DNA from: Pseudomonadota bacterium
Lineage (GTDB): Bacteria > Bdellovibrionota > Oligoflexia > Oligoflexales > Oligoflexaceae
Assembly (NCBI GenBank): GCA_029556045.1
Contig: JAKQGS010000165.1
Location: 1 to 18,144 of the forward strand
Direction of reading: 5' to 3'
Length of the DNA stretch: 18,144 nucleotides
Shown piece after piece: positions 8,566 through 15,878 of the stretch. Under the pieces are notes generated by a model. The model was not told where the DNA came from. It saw only the letters and a program-made list of their open reading frames with translations, and did no database searches. Positions within the stretch are counted from its first letter, which is position 1. Every line of letters starts with the position of its first letter. A program made the position numbers and the translations under genes.

Positions 8566-9480
8566 ATGAAAACAGCGATGACGGACGTACCCCGCAACTT
8601 TCAAATGCAGCAGGTGCCGGCTATGCCTTTGGCGCGGGAGCTGATGGTGGTGGCCCCTGATTATTTTGACGTGCAGGAAGCCATTAACCCACACATGCTC
8701 GATGCCAAGGGTGAGTTGAATCGTATCAACCTCGATGCCGCCAAAAAACAGTGGCAGGAGCTGGGTCGGATATACACCAAACTGGGACTGAAGCAGATGG
8801 TGGTGCCGGGGCAGCCGGGATTGGCGGACATGGTTTTTTGCGCCAATCAAAGCCTGCCGTTTGTCACCACCGATGGGCGCAAAAAAGCTCTGTTAAGCCG
8901 CATGAAAAGCCCCATCCGTCACCGGGAGGTGGCCTTTATCGGTGAGGCACTGGCCGGCCACGGCTACGAGGTGGACTCCCATCTGGCTCGCAGCAACGAC
9001 CCGGTGTTGGGATTGGAAGGGATGGGGGACGCCCTTTGGGTCCCGGGCCGTAGACTCTTGCTGGGAGGGTACGGTTTTCGCACCTCTCGTTTAATTTATG
9101 ATCGTATCGCACCCCTTGTGGACGCAGACATCGTTCTGTTTGAACTTAAAAACCCCAAGTTCTATCATCTGGACACCTGCCTAAGCCTGCTCGATGAGCA
9201 TTCGGTTCTTGCCTGCCGTGAGGGTTTTACAGCTCAAGGTTGGGATGTGCTGAAACGAATGTTCCCCCGCGTCATCACCGCCCCGCTCGGGGAGGCCGAC
9301 GCTCCGGGTTTTGCCTGCAATGCCTTCTGTCCTGATCAAAAGCATGTGGTGATCCAGCAGGGTTGTCAGGAGACTGAACGTCATTTGGTTCAGGCGGGAT
9401 TTGAGGTGATCGCGGTGGATACGTCGGAATTCATCAAATCCGGAGGGTCCGTCTTTTGCATGAAACTCGCCCTGTTTTAG
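8566..9480 (+). CDS. Amidinotransferase/DDAH-like guanidino hydrolase
   Basis: This is a pentein-fold enzyme, 304 aa, of the arginine-deiminase/dimethylargininase superfamily, probably cytoplasmic since no signal peptide is visible. Visible motifs: APDYFDV..AINPHM (30-44), PGLADMVFCANQ (84-95) with substrate-side Asp88, LEGMGDALW (150-158) with an acidic pair, FYHLDTCLSLL (199-209) with the likely catalytic His201, and GGSVFCMKLAL (293-303) with the likely nucleophile Cys298. All residues expected for hydrolysis of a guanidino group through a thiouronium intermediate are present. The substrate (arginine, methylarginine, citrulline or a related compound) cannot be chosen from sequence alone. 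It sits 40 nt after parC with its own ribosome site and may be read through from that operon, although no functional link to topoisomerase is evident. Confidence 0.85.
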   Translation: MKTAMTDVPRNFQMQQVPAMPLARELMVVAPDYFDVQEAINPHMLDAKGELNRINLDAAKKQWQELGRIYTKLGLKQMVVPGQPGLADMVFCANQSLPFVTTDGRKKALLSRMKSPIRHREVAFIGEALAGHGYEVDSHLARSNDPVLGLEGMGDALWVPGRRLLLGGYGFRTSRLIYDRIAPLVDADIVLFELKNPKFYHLDTCLSLLDEHSVLACREGFTAQGWDVLKRMFPRVITAPLGEADAPGFACNAFCPDQKHVVIQQGCQETERHLVQAGFEVIAVDTSEFIKSGGSVFCMKLALF

Positions 9481-9540
9481 TGCTGATCTTTATCCGGAAC
9501 GAAGAAAGTCACCCCGAATGAAGTGAAGGATCTGCGATAG

Positions 9541-9546
9541 TATAAG
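9541..9546 (+). promoter_or_regulatory. Candidate -10 box upstream of the ATPase-MscS operon
   Basis: TATAAG matches the -10 consensus at 5 of 6 positions. Seventeen nt upstream is ATGAAG (9518-9523), a weak -35 that keeps only the TGA core. It would start transcription about 20-25 nt before the ATG at 9572. Confidence 0.35.
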
Positions 9547-9571
9547 TCCCTCTGACCTGAGTGTGGTGATA

Positions 9572-12500
9572 ATGGTGATGCGAATTGTAATTTTCCTCAT
9601 GGGGCTCTGTGTTTTTCCTGGCATATTTTTCGGCCAGGAAGTGACGGAGCCGATGCAATGCCCATCGTCCGAGGAATTAGGGCGGCAGTTGGAAATTCGA
9701 TCGAATGGACTCCTAGCGGTTAAGGGGAATTTATTAAAACTCCAGCAGGGACAAATTATCAGTGTTTCGCCCGCCACACTGTTTACAGTTGATCTGAATA
9801 GCCCAGAAGCCATTCGTACGCGAGCCCAAAACCTGGCGGCTGAAGTGGAGACGAAAGCGCACCGGGATGTAACCTCTCATCCCTTGTACCAATGCGCCGG
9901 TGAATCCGCAGCTTTGATGACCATCCTACAAACAATTCTCCAGCTTGAGCAGGAGATCAACCAACTGCGACTTGAATTCCTAAGCCTGCCGGAGGATCGT
10001 CGTCGAACCCTCCTGGCGGTCCAAGAGCAGGCTTCCCTCCATAGGGATAACCTGATGGAGTTGGCGGAAGAAAAGGCCGAGGCCAAAAAAACTGCGGTGG
10101 CCGCCGATCTTGCCGCTCAGGAAGCAGAAAGTCTTGCCCAGGTGGCGGTTAGCCACGACCTTCGAGAAGTGCAGGGGGAAAAAGCCATTTTGGAGACCTA
10201 CCGCAAGGGAATTGCGGAACTGAGTATTGTCTGGACGTCTGAACTCCAAGTTATCGCGCAAATGTCCCAGGACAAAGCAGAAACATTGTCCCAAGACGCA
10301 TCTGTGCTCTCCCATCCTGCGTCATCCCTCAATGACCTGCGAGGATCATATGCGGACGTGGTGCAGCATTGGCGGGACCTGACGGACGAGGTTTTAGGAC
10401 AGTTTACGGCCCCGACCAAGGTTCGGACGGTGCCCGAACTTCCCAAAATTCGCGAGGAACTCCTGCAAAGATTACATGACCATATGGAGGCACAAGAATA
10501 CCGGGAAGTTTACGGCTCTGCGCGGCGGGAACAAGAGAAACTGATAGTCCTTCAGGATCGGCTTGAACGGGAATCTGCAGGGGCTAACTACCGACTTTTA
10601 CTGGTGGCTGGTCGATTACGGGCTCAGTTAATCCGCGAGCTGGCGAATCGCGAGGACCGTACGCCGTTTGCGTTGAACAACGACTACTTTCGTGACCTTT
10701 TTCGTGAGATTCGTTTGATCCCCTACCGACCGCTCGTCATCGTGAAAAGCCAACTTAATGAAGGTCGCGAACTCATCTCGTCGGGAATTTCGGGGATTTT
10801 AACCTTGGCCCATCGCTTGTTACTTCTTGTGACATTTCTCGTCGCGCCGTTTATCGCGTATGCGGTTTTAATGCGCGGTTCGGCGCGTCTGGACCAGTTG
10901 CGGGTATGGCTTATACGCTCAAGGCACAAGTACGAGAGAGGCCCGTTTTGGGCTCTTTGGATCAAACGATTGAATCCCTATTTCCCGTGGCTCATTATGT
11001 TTACCGCGACCGGCCTGGCGGCCGCTATCGTGGAAGAAACCGAACTGGAGTCCCTCACAGAGATACTTCCCTATTTTCGCTATTTCTTTTTGTACCGCAT
11101 CTTTCGCCTGATGGTGGAGAGCTCTGTCATTGCGGTTACGGCCTATCTACCCAAATCTCGCGAGGAATCGGTCCGCATTTCTAAGCGAATGACCCAGACC
11201 GCACGATTTCTCGGCCTGTTCCTGCTTTCGGCCGCCTATCTCCTGAACGCCACACAGGTCGTTGCCCGCACCGGCCTTTTCTACAATCTCGTTTTGGAAA
11301 TCGTCCTTTGGTTTACTCCGGCACTGTTCGCTGTTGCCTCGTACTGGTGGCGTGAAGACCTGGGCCATGCCGCGCGAGACCTGCTGCCTGAAATACTGGG
11401 AAAAAAACTTCAGCAGTGGTGCCACTCGGGCATTTTTCTGGGGCTGCTGGCAAGTTTTCCAACTCTGGCGATTGTCCTGACAGCGATGGGAGCAAAATGG
11501 CTGGCACGCGAGCTCTCTGAAGTGGAATCTGTTAAGAAAATCTCGGCACAATTTTTTCGCCACAAAATTGAAACTGCGGCCAAGAAACAAGCTGGCGATG
11601 GACGACCACCCCCAACTCTAAGTTCAGAATATTTGGCTTATTTTGAATTGGGGGTCCCCGTAGACCACGATCTCTTGATTGCGCCGGAATGCTTGCCACT
11701 AGGCAAGGTGAGGGAGTCGATTGAAGCCTGGAAGTCTGACGCCCGGGCTGAGCATACACTGGCCATTCAAGGATTCAAGGGGGCGGGCAAGTCGAGTTTT
11801 CTCAAACTCCTGGAAACAACCTTCAACGGAGCTGAAGTCCTATCCTTCAGCATTCCCGATAAAATCACCGACCGGACGGGTATTCTGAACCATTTGAGTC
11901 AAGTGCTGGGGACCGACCTTTCAGGGGGCGAAGAGGCCCTCGTCGCCTGGGATGGAGCGATCGGCAAAAAAATCCTTCTCATTGACGACGGACAAAATTT
12001 ATTTCTTTCCCGACGCGGAGGTTTCGAAGCCTTTCGGACCTTTATATCGCTCCTCAGTGCCGGCACCAGGAATATTTTTTGGTGCGTAACATTCAATAGC
12101 TATTCCTGGTCTTATCTCAATGCGGTCACTGGAGGCGCTGAGTATTTCAGCCAAGTCCTTTCTATCGGTCGCTGGACCGATGACGATATCCGTGCATTGA
12201 TTCTCAAACGCCACCAGAAGTCTAATTTCAAATTGGAATTCGATCCCATTATCTATGCAGCGGAGGGCAAGCGTACGACGGAAAGTTTAAAGTATGTGCA
12301 TGAGCGATTTTTTGAGCTATTGTGGGAACAATCCAAGGGAAATCCGCGTGCCGCTGTTGTATTGTGGATTTCGTCCTTAAAGACGATATCCGAGCACAGT
12401 ATTCTCGTCGGATTGCCTGCTCCGTCCCCCGTTCGGCCTCTGGCCGGTCTGACCGACGACGAATTGTTTGTTATCGCTTCCATCGTGAGGCACGAAAACC

Positions 12501-12685
12501 TAACGGTGGAGGAGGCTCGATCCACCACAAGTCTTGGGGAAAGCACCGTGCGTCACGCCCTGAGGATCGGTATCGAACGGGGGTTTCTGGATCGCTCCAG
12601 CGACAACCGCTATCGAATCCGGCCGACATGGCAGGCGGTTTTGACCCAGCAATTGGTGAGCAAGAATTTTGTTTACGAAACGTGA
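9572..12685 (+). CDS. MscK-like periplasmic/membrane protein fused to a P-loop ATPase and winged helix
   Basis: The frame opens at the GTG at 9563 (1040 aa; residue numbers below use this form). ATGs at 9572 and 9578 are more natural and none has a strong ribosome site; I use 9572. Residues 7-24 form a signal peptide (cleavage near FFG|QE). Residues 30-400 are helical and Gln/Glu/Ala/Leu-rich with coiled coils, like the periplasmic region of MscK/KefA-type proteins. About six membrane helices follow, near 411-435, 473-490, 503-527, 548-566, 573-595 and 620-643. A cytoplasmic ATPase domain follows, with Walker A GFKGAGKSS (737-745) and Walker B ILLIDDGQN (804-812), where the usual catalytic Glu is Asp. 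A FWCVTFNSYSW segment (839-849) may act as sensor 1, and a GNPRAA segment lies at 926-931. A winged-helix-like tail spans about 963-1030. There is no MscS beta-domain here; a separate MscS protein is encoded 7 nt downstream. I infer an ATPase that controls that channel. Confidence 0.85.
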   Translation: MVMRIVIFLMGLCVFPGIFFGQEVTEPMQCPSSEELGRQLEIRSNGLLAVKGNLLKLQQGQIISVSPATLFTVDLNSPEAIRTRAQNLAAEVETKAHRDVTSHPLYQCAGESAALMTILQTILQLEQEINQLRLEFLSLPEDRRRTLLAVQEQASLHRDNLMELAEEKAEAKKTAVAADLAAQEAESLAQVAVSHDLREVQGEKAILETYRKGIAELSIVWTSELQVIAQMSQDKAETLSQDASVLSHPASSLNDLRGSYADVVQHWRDLTDEVLGQFTAPTKVRTVPELPKIREELLQRLHDHMEAQEYREVYGSARREQEKLIVLQDRLERESAGANYRLLLVAGRLRAQLIRELANREDRTPFALNNDYFRDLFREIRLIPYRPLVIVKSQLNEGRELISSGISGILTLAHRLLLLVTFLVAPFIAYAVLMRGSARLDQLRVWLIRSRHKYERGPFWALWIKRLNPYFPWLIMFTATGLAAAIVEETELESLTEILPYFRYFFLYRIFRLMVESSVIAVTAYLPKSREESVRISKRMTQTARFLGLFLLSAAYLLNATQVVARTGLFYNLVLEIVLWFTPALFAVASYWWREDLGHAARDLLPEILGKKLQQWCHSGIFLGLLASFPTLAIVLTAMGAKWLARELSEVESVKKISAQFFRHKIETAAKKQAGDGRPPPTLSSEYLAYFELGVPVDHDLLIAPECLPLGKVRESIEAWKSDARAEHTLAIQGFKGAGKSSFLKLLETTFNGAEVLSFSIPDKITDRTGILNHLSQVLGTDLSGGEEALVAWDGAIGKKILLIDDGQNLFLSRRGGFEAFRTFISLLSAGTRNIFWCVTFNSYSWSYLNAVTGGAEYFSQVLSIGRWTDDDIRALILKRHQKSNFKLEFDPIIYAAEGKRTTESLKYVHERFFELLWEQSKGNPRAAVVLWISSLKTISEHSILVGLPAPSPVRPLAGLTDDELFVIASIVRHENLTVEEARSTTSLGESTVRHALRIGIERGFLDRSSDNRYRIRPTWQAVLTQQLVSKNFVYET

Positions 12686-12692
12686 GTAACCC

Positions 12693-13511
12693 ATGGAAAC
12701 GAGCCAACTGAGCAATCTCGACAAGATTACCGACCTATTTAACGTGGGCAAGCTTTTTTCCATGCTGGTTGGGATTGTCTTTCTCTGGCTGGTGGTCCAT
12801 ACGCTGAATCGCCTTTCCGTACGTCTCGGTCATAAGTTCCCTTCCCGTCGGCTTTTGATCCTGCAAGTGGTGACCGTACTTTCTTTTGTTTTGTATCTAG
12901 GTGGTGGTTTTTTTATCCTTTACGGGATCCTGAGCCCGCCCAAGGAACTTTTGATCGCCATCGGTGGTAGCGCAGCCGTGGCCATTGGCTTGTCCCTCAA
13001 AGATCTGGTGTCATCGTTGGTGGCCGGTCTGATTCTGTTGTTTGACCGTCCGTTTCAGGTGGGGGATCGGGTCACATTTGGGGACAGTTATGGCGAGATT
13101 CAAAGCATAGGTCTCAGGGCGGTTCGGTTGGTGACGCTTGACGATAATCTTGTCACGATTCCCAACGCTCGCTTCATTATTGACGTGGTGGCCTCCGGCA
13201 ATGCCGGTGCCCTAGACATGATGGTCAGCATCGATTTCCATGTCGCATTGGATGCGGATCTAAACCTGGCGCACGACATTATCTTCGAAACCTTGGTTAC
13301 CAGCCGTTATGTCTATCTGGGCAAGCCGGTCGCCATTGTTGCGACGGAAAGGATCATGGCCGAACGTCTGGCTGTGGAGCTCAAGGCGCGCGCTTATGTT
13401 CTGGATGTGAAGTATGAAAAGTCCTTCCAAACCGATGTCGTTCTGCGAGTGGAGGAGGCCTTCAAACAGGCCCGAATAGGACGTCCCATGCGAGATCCGG
13501 TCACGGGGTGA
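12693..13511 (+). CDS. Small MscS-family mechanosensitive channel
   Basis: This is a 272-aa protein of the minimal MscS size. Membrane helices lie at about 17-36, 56-79 and 87-115. The third, rich in Gly, Ala and Ser, is the pore-lining TM3, running into GLSLKDLVSSLVAGLILL (99-116). The hallmark beta-domain start DRPFQVGDRV (118-127) and the following SYGEIQSIGLRAVRLVTLDDNLVTIPN region match the MscS middle domain. An alpha/beta C-terminal domain follows to about 260. Homologues form inner-membrane heptamers that open under tension and release solutes. The ATG is 7 nt after the TGA of the ATPase gene and has only a weak GAG upstream, so translation is probably coupled. It supplies the channel part that the upstream MscK-like protein lacks. 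The gene ends 58 nt before the convergent deiminase-like gene, with no obvious terminator between. Confidence 0.92.
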   Translation: METSQLSNLDKITDLFNVGKLFSMLVGIVFLWLVVHTLNRLSVRLGHKFPSRRLLILQVVTVLSFVLYLGGGFFILYGILSPPKELLIAIGGSAAVAIGLSLKDLVSSLVAGLILLFDRPFQVGDRVTFGDSYGEIQSIGLRAVRLVTLDDNLVTIPNARFIIDVVASGNAGALDMMVSIDFHVALDADLNLAHDIIFETLVTSRYVYLGKPVAIVATERIMAERLAVELKARAYVLDVKYEKSFQTDVVLRVEEAFKQARIGRPMRDPVTG

Positions 13512-13569
13512 AAAGGGCTTGGACCATTTTCTTTTAAGGACGTTCTTGCCCGGACCGGCGATCAATATG

Positions 13570-14877
13570 CTACTGAATATCGACCGGCACTACCACGTCA
13601 GCCAGGGAATGGCCGTGTGCTACGAACTCGTCGGCATCCACAAACACCACCTCCAGGCCGAGGGAGCGGTAGGTCTGGCGGGCAGTTTCTTCATATTTTT
13701 CAAGGAAATCATTATCCGGATAACGGGACTCCCAGCGACCAACCGTGACCTCCTGCAGGATATTGCCATCACTGAGGGATTGAGGTGTCCTAAATCGCGG
13801 TAGAATCACCGAGCGATTGATGAAAAGGCCGGCGGTATAGCTGCGGAGAATCGCCTGGCCATCCTTGTCAAACACCGGCAATGCCATGGGCACTCGTCGC
13901 ACGTAATAGCCGAAGCTTCCCATACGTTCCGCCAGGGTGTGCAAAGCACGGTCGATACTGAGGGCACGGTTATAAAGCTCCGGATCCACGCCGTACTCGG
14001 TCAGAGCATCTGAGCGGATGTCGGCAATCAGCACATGGTCGCCGGTGATAAAACGGAGAAACTGGGTCAGATTGCCAGTGTTGTCATGGGGGAGGTTTTC
14101 CACAAAATAAACTTTGGTGCAGCCGCCCCACAGCTGAAAGTATTCCGCCACCTGATTGGAAGTGAGGCGGTAGTCATCAGCCTGCAGGCGAACGGCGTTT
14201 TGGCTCACCGTGTTCTGGCTGATCAAACAATTCCCGTAAGCGTTATTGGTAAAAGCGTTGCCCAGGTGGTAGACCGGCAGGCTCACGCGTGGAACCCCTA
14301 ATTTCCTTTCCAAAGCGGCGGAGACGTTGTCTTCGAACGGACGCATCCCGGGATCATTGAAGTCAACCAAACGCAGGGAAGGCCTTTCGTCGCGGTCGTT
14401 GACGCGGGCCCGCAGGGGTGCCCAATCGCTGATCCATGGATTGGGTTCGCTGCTTTCAATTTGGTCCTGTTCCGTGATCACCCGGGAAAATTCGACGTCC
14501 TGGTATTGCTGGTCAAGTGCATTCAATTGGGCCTGAAATTGGACGTATCCGTCTAATTGTGAGGCATTAGCCGGAGTCATGATAAAAATGCGGCTGATTC
14601 CTGCCTTTGTCAGGGCATCCACCAGATCGCTTGTATTGTAATGGGCTAGTAGGTCCCAATTGATGGCAACGGAGCGGGTGGGCTCGTAGGACGGCACGAT
14701 CGACTGTTTTCCACTGTATATCTGCATGCTGCGCTGGTTGGTGCCCTCATAGTGGCCGGCAAGGTTGCTGATAGACGGGGCCAGCCCTTGTGGACCGCAG
14801 GCGCTGACGGCAGACGACGTTATGGCGATGAAAATCCAACGGTACCAGCTCAAAGCCTTATCCTTTCGGCAATGCAT
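13570..14877 (-). CDS. Agmatine/peptidylarginine-deiminase-fold lipoprotein, catalytic residues apparently lost
   Basis: This 435-aa protein has a lipoprotein signal: a basic start, a hydrophobic stretch at 14-26 and the lipobox VSAC with Cys27. The body follows the PF04371 (bacterial peptidylarginine/agmatine deiminase) motif order: NPWISDWAPL (146-155, for the usual RDYGP), YHLGNAFTNNAYGNCLIS (203-220, for the usual GGN..T.G.G) and a DNTGNLTQFLRFI segment (265-277, for the usual TGHIDMF..L). The end is HGHSLADVVVPV, where the active family has G.(I/L)HC..Q..P. The catalytic His, its following Asp and the nucleophile Cys all appear replaced (Asn269, Thr271, no Cys), while Asp151 is kept. I infer an envelope-anchored pseudoenzyme that may bind guanidino compounds or peptides. 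The ATG at 14877 has no ribosome site. A TTG at 14853 with AAAGGA 7 nt upstream is an alternative start that still keeps the lipobox. Confidence 0.82.
   Translation of the reverse strand: MHCRKDKALSWYRWIFIAITSSAVSACGPQGLAPSISNLAGHYEGTNQRSMQIYSGKQSIVPSYEPTRSVAINWDLLAHYNTSDLVDALTKAGISRIFIMTPANASQLDGYVQFQAQLNALDQQYQDVEFSRVITEQDQIESSEPNPWISDWAPLRARVNDRDERPSLRLVDFNDPGMRPFEDNVSAALERKLGVPRVSLPVYHLGNAFTNNAYGNCLISQNTVSQNAVRLQADDYRLTSNQVAEYFQLWGGCTKVYFVENLPHDNTGNLTQFLRFITGDHVLIADIRSDALTEYGVDPELYNRALSIDRALHTLAERMGSFGYYVRRVPMALPVFDKDGQAILRSYTAGLFINRSVILPRFRTPQSLSDGNILQEVTVGRWESRYPDNDFLEKYEETARQTYRSLGLEVVFVDADEFVAHGHSLADVVVPVDIQ
14861..14866 (-). promoter_or_regulatory. Shine-Dalgarno-like AAAGGA pointing to an alternative TTG start
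   Basis: The minus strand reads AAAGGA here, 7 nt before an in-frame TTG at 14853. The ATG at 14877 lacks such a motif. Starting at the TTG would shorten the lipoprotein signal by eight residues without removing the lipobox. Confidence 0.35.
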
Positions 14878-14895
14878 GATTTTTTGAAGGCCTCG

Positions 14896-14934
14896 TTTAT
14901 ATCACTAGGATGGGTAAAAAAAAACAAGTATAAG
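14896..14934. promoter_or_regulatory. Divergent promoter region between the deiminase-like and transporter genes
   Basis: On the minus strand TATAAA (complement of 14896-14901) can serve as a -10 box for the lipoprotein gene. On the plus strand TATAAG (14929-14934) can serve the transporter gene, and the same AGTATA bases read TATACT on the minus strand. No strong -35 is visible for either. A run of nine A (14916-14924) lies between. Confidence 0.35.
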
Positions 14935-14971
14935 GGTTCGGGCTCTTGAAAGCATAACATTCTATGATAAC

Positions 14972-14976
14972 AGGGA
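14972..14976 (+). promoter_or_regulatory. Ribosome binding site that favours the 14985 start
   Basis: AGGGA lies 8 nt before the ATG at 14985. The earlier in-frame ATG at 14964 has no such motif upstream. Confidence 0.5.
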
Positions 14977-14984
14977 AAAATGAG

Positions 14985-15878
14985 ATGATGGGGAGCGCGA
15001 TCGCGCTGGCTTGCGCACTGGCCTGGTCGGTGGCGGTGATTCTGCTGAAAAAAGCAGGTGAAACCGTCGACGCCCTGGCCCTGAATTTAGGCAAAAACGC
15101 CCTGAGTCTGTTGCTACTGGGCCCCACTGTTTTTCTGGTGGAGGGTGGGGTGGAAGCCCTTGCCGTCATTTCCCAGGAGGACTGGATCCTGATGATGGTG
15201 AGCGGATTCTTTGGTATCGGTATTGCGGATGCCATGGTGTTACGTTCGATGGTTGGTCTCAGTGCCGGTCATATTGCGATTCTGGAAACATTGTTTGCCC
15301 CTTTTGTGATTTTCTTCTCCTATTTTATCCTACAGGAGCCCCTCAGCACCTCCCTGGTGGCTGGCGGCATACTCATCACGATTGCGGTTGTGTTAGTGTC
15401 CCCCCGTCAGGAGGTGGACAGCAGTGAAACCTATCAGCACCGTTGGCCTTCGGTGCTGCTGATGGCGGCCGGTTTGCTGGTGATGGCTTTCGGTATCGTG
15501 CTGGTCAAACCGGCTCTTGGACGTGTGCCCATGATGTGGGTGGTGTTTCTGCGCATGGTGGCGGGAGTGGTAAGCTCCCTGCTGGTATTTGTTTTCGTCA
15601 ATCATCGCTGGGCCAAAATCAAGGGAATCTGGCAGACCCCGCACCGGGGTACGGTGGCCCTGTCGTTTTTGTTCAGCAGCTATATCGCCCTGATCCTGTG
15701 GGTTGCGGGATACAAATATAACGCTGCCGGCTTTGCGGCGGTCTTAAATCAAACTTCCACCATATTCACCGTTTTACTGGGTATCTGGCTGCTCAAGGAA
15801 CGCGTGACCAGGTCAAAGATCCTGGCCACGGTTCTGGCGTTTGCGGGGGTTGTGGTGATGACAGTTTTTTCACGTTAG
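14985..15878 (+). CDS. EamA/DMT-superfamily inner-membrane transporter
   Basis: This roughly 297-aa polytopic protein has about ten hydrophobic helices in two five-helix repeats, the usual plan of two EamA domains. The first repeat runs from SAIALACALAWSVAVILLKKA to the helix ending in VVLVSPRQ. A short charged loop (QEVDSSETYQHRW) separates it from the second repeat, which ends LATVLAFAGVVVMTVFSR. The AILETLFAPFVIFFSYFILQEPLS segment and its counterpart LNQTSTIFTVLLGIWLLKERVT are the paired, conserved ends of EamA repeats (a short helix, then an (L/Q)E basic loop). These proteins export or exchange small metabolites, such as amino acids or nucleotide sugars. Nothing here identifies the substrate. 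The start at 14985 is chosen for its ribosome site over the ATG at 14964. Its stop overlaps the stop of the converging PLD gene. Confidence 0.9.
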   Translation: MMGSAIALACALAWSVAVILLKKAGETVDALALNLGKNALSLLLLGPTVFLVEGGVEALAVISQEDWILMMVSGFFGIGIADAMVLRSMVGLSAGHIAILETLFAPFVIFFSYFILQEPLSTSLVAGGILITIAVVLVSPRQEVDSSETYQHRWPSVLLMAAGLLVMAFGIVLVKPALGRVPMMWVVFLRMVAGVVSSLLVFVFVNHRWAKIKGIWQTPHRGTVALSFLFSSYIALILWVAGYKYNAAGFAAVLNQTSTIFTVLLGIWLLKERVTRSKILATVLAFAGVVVMTVFSR

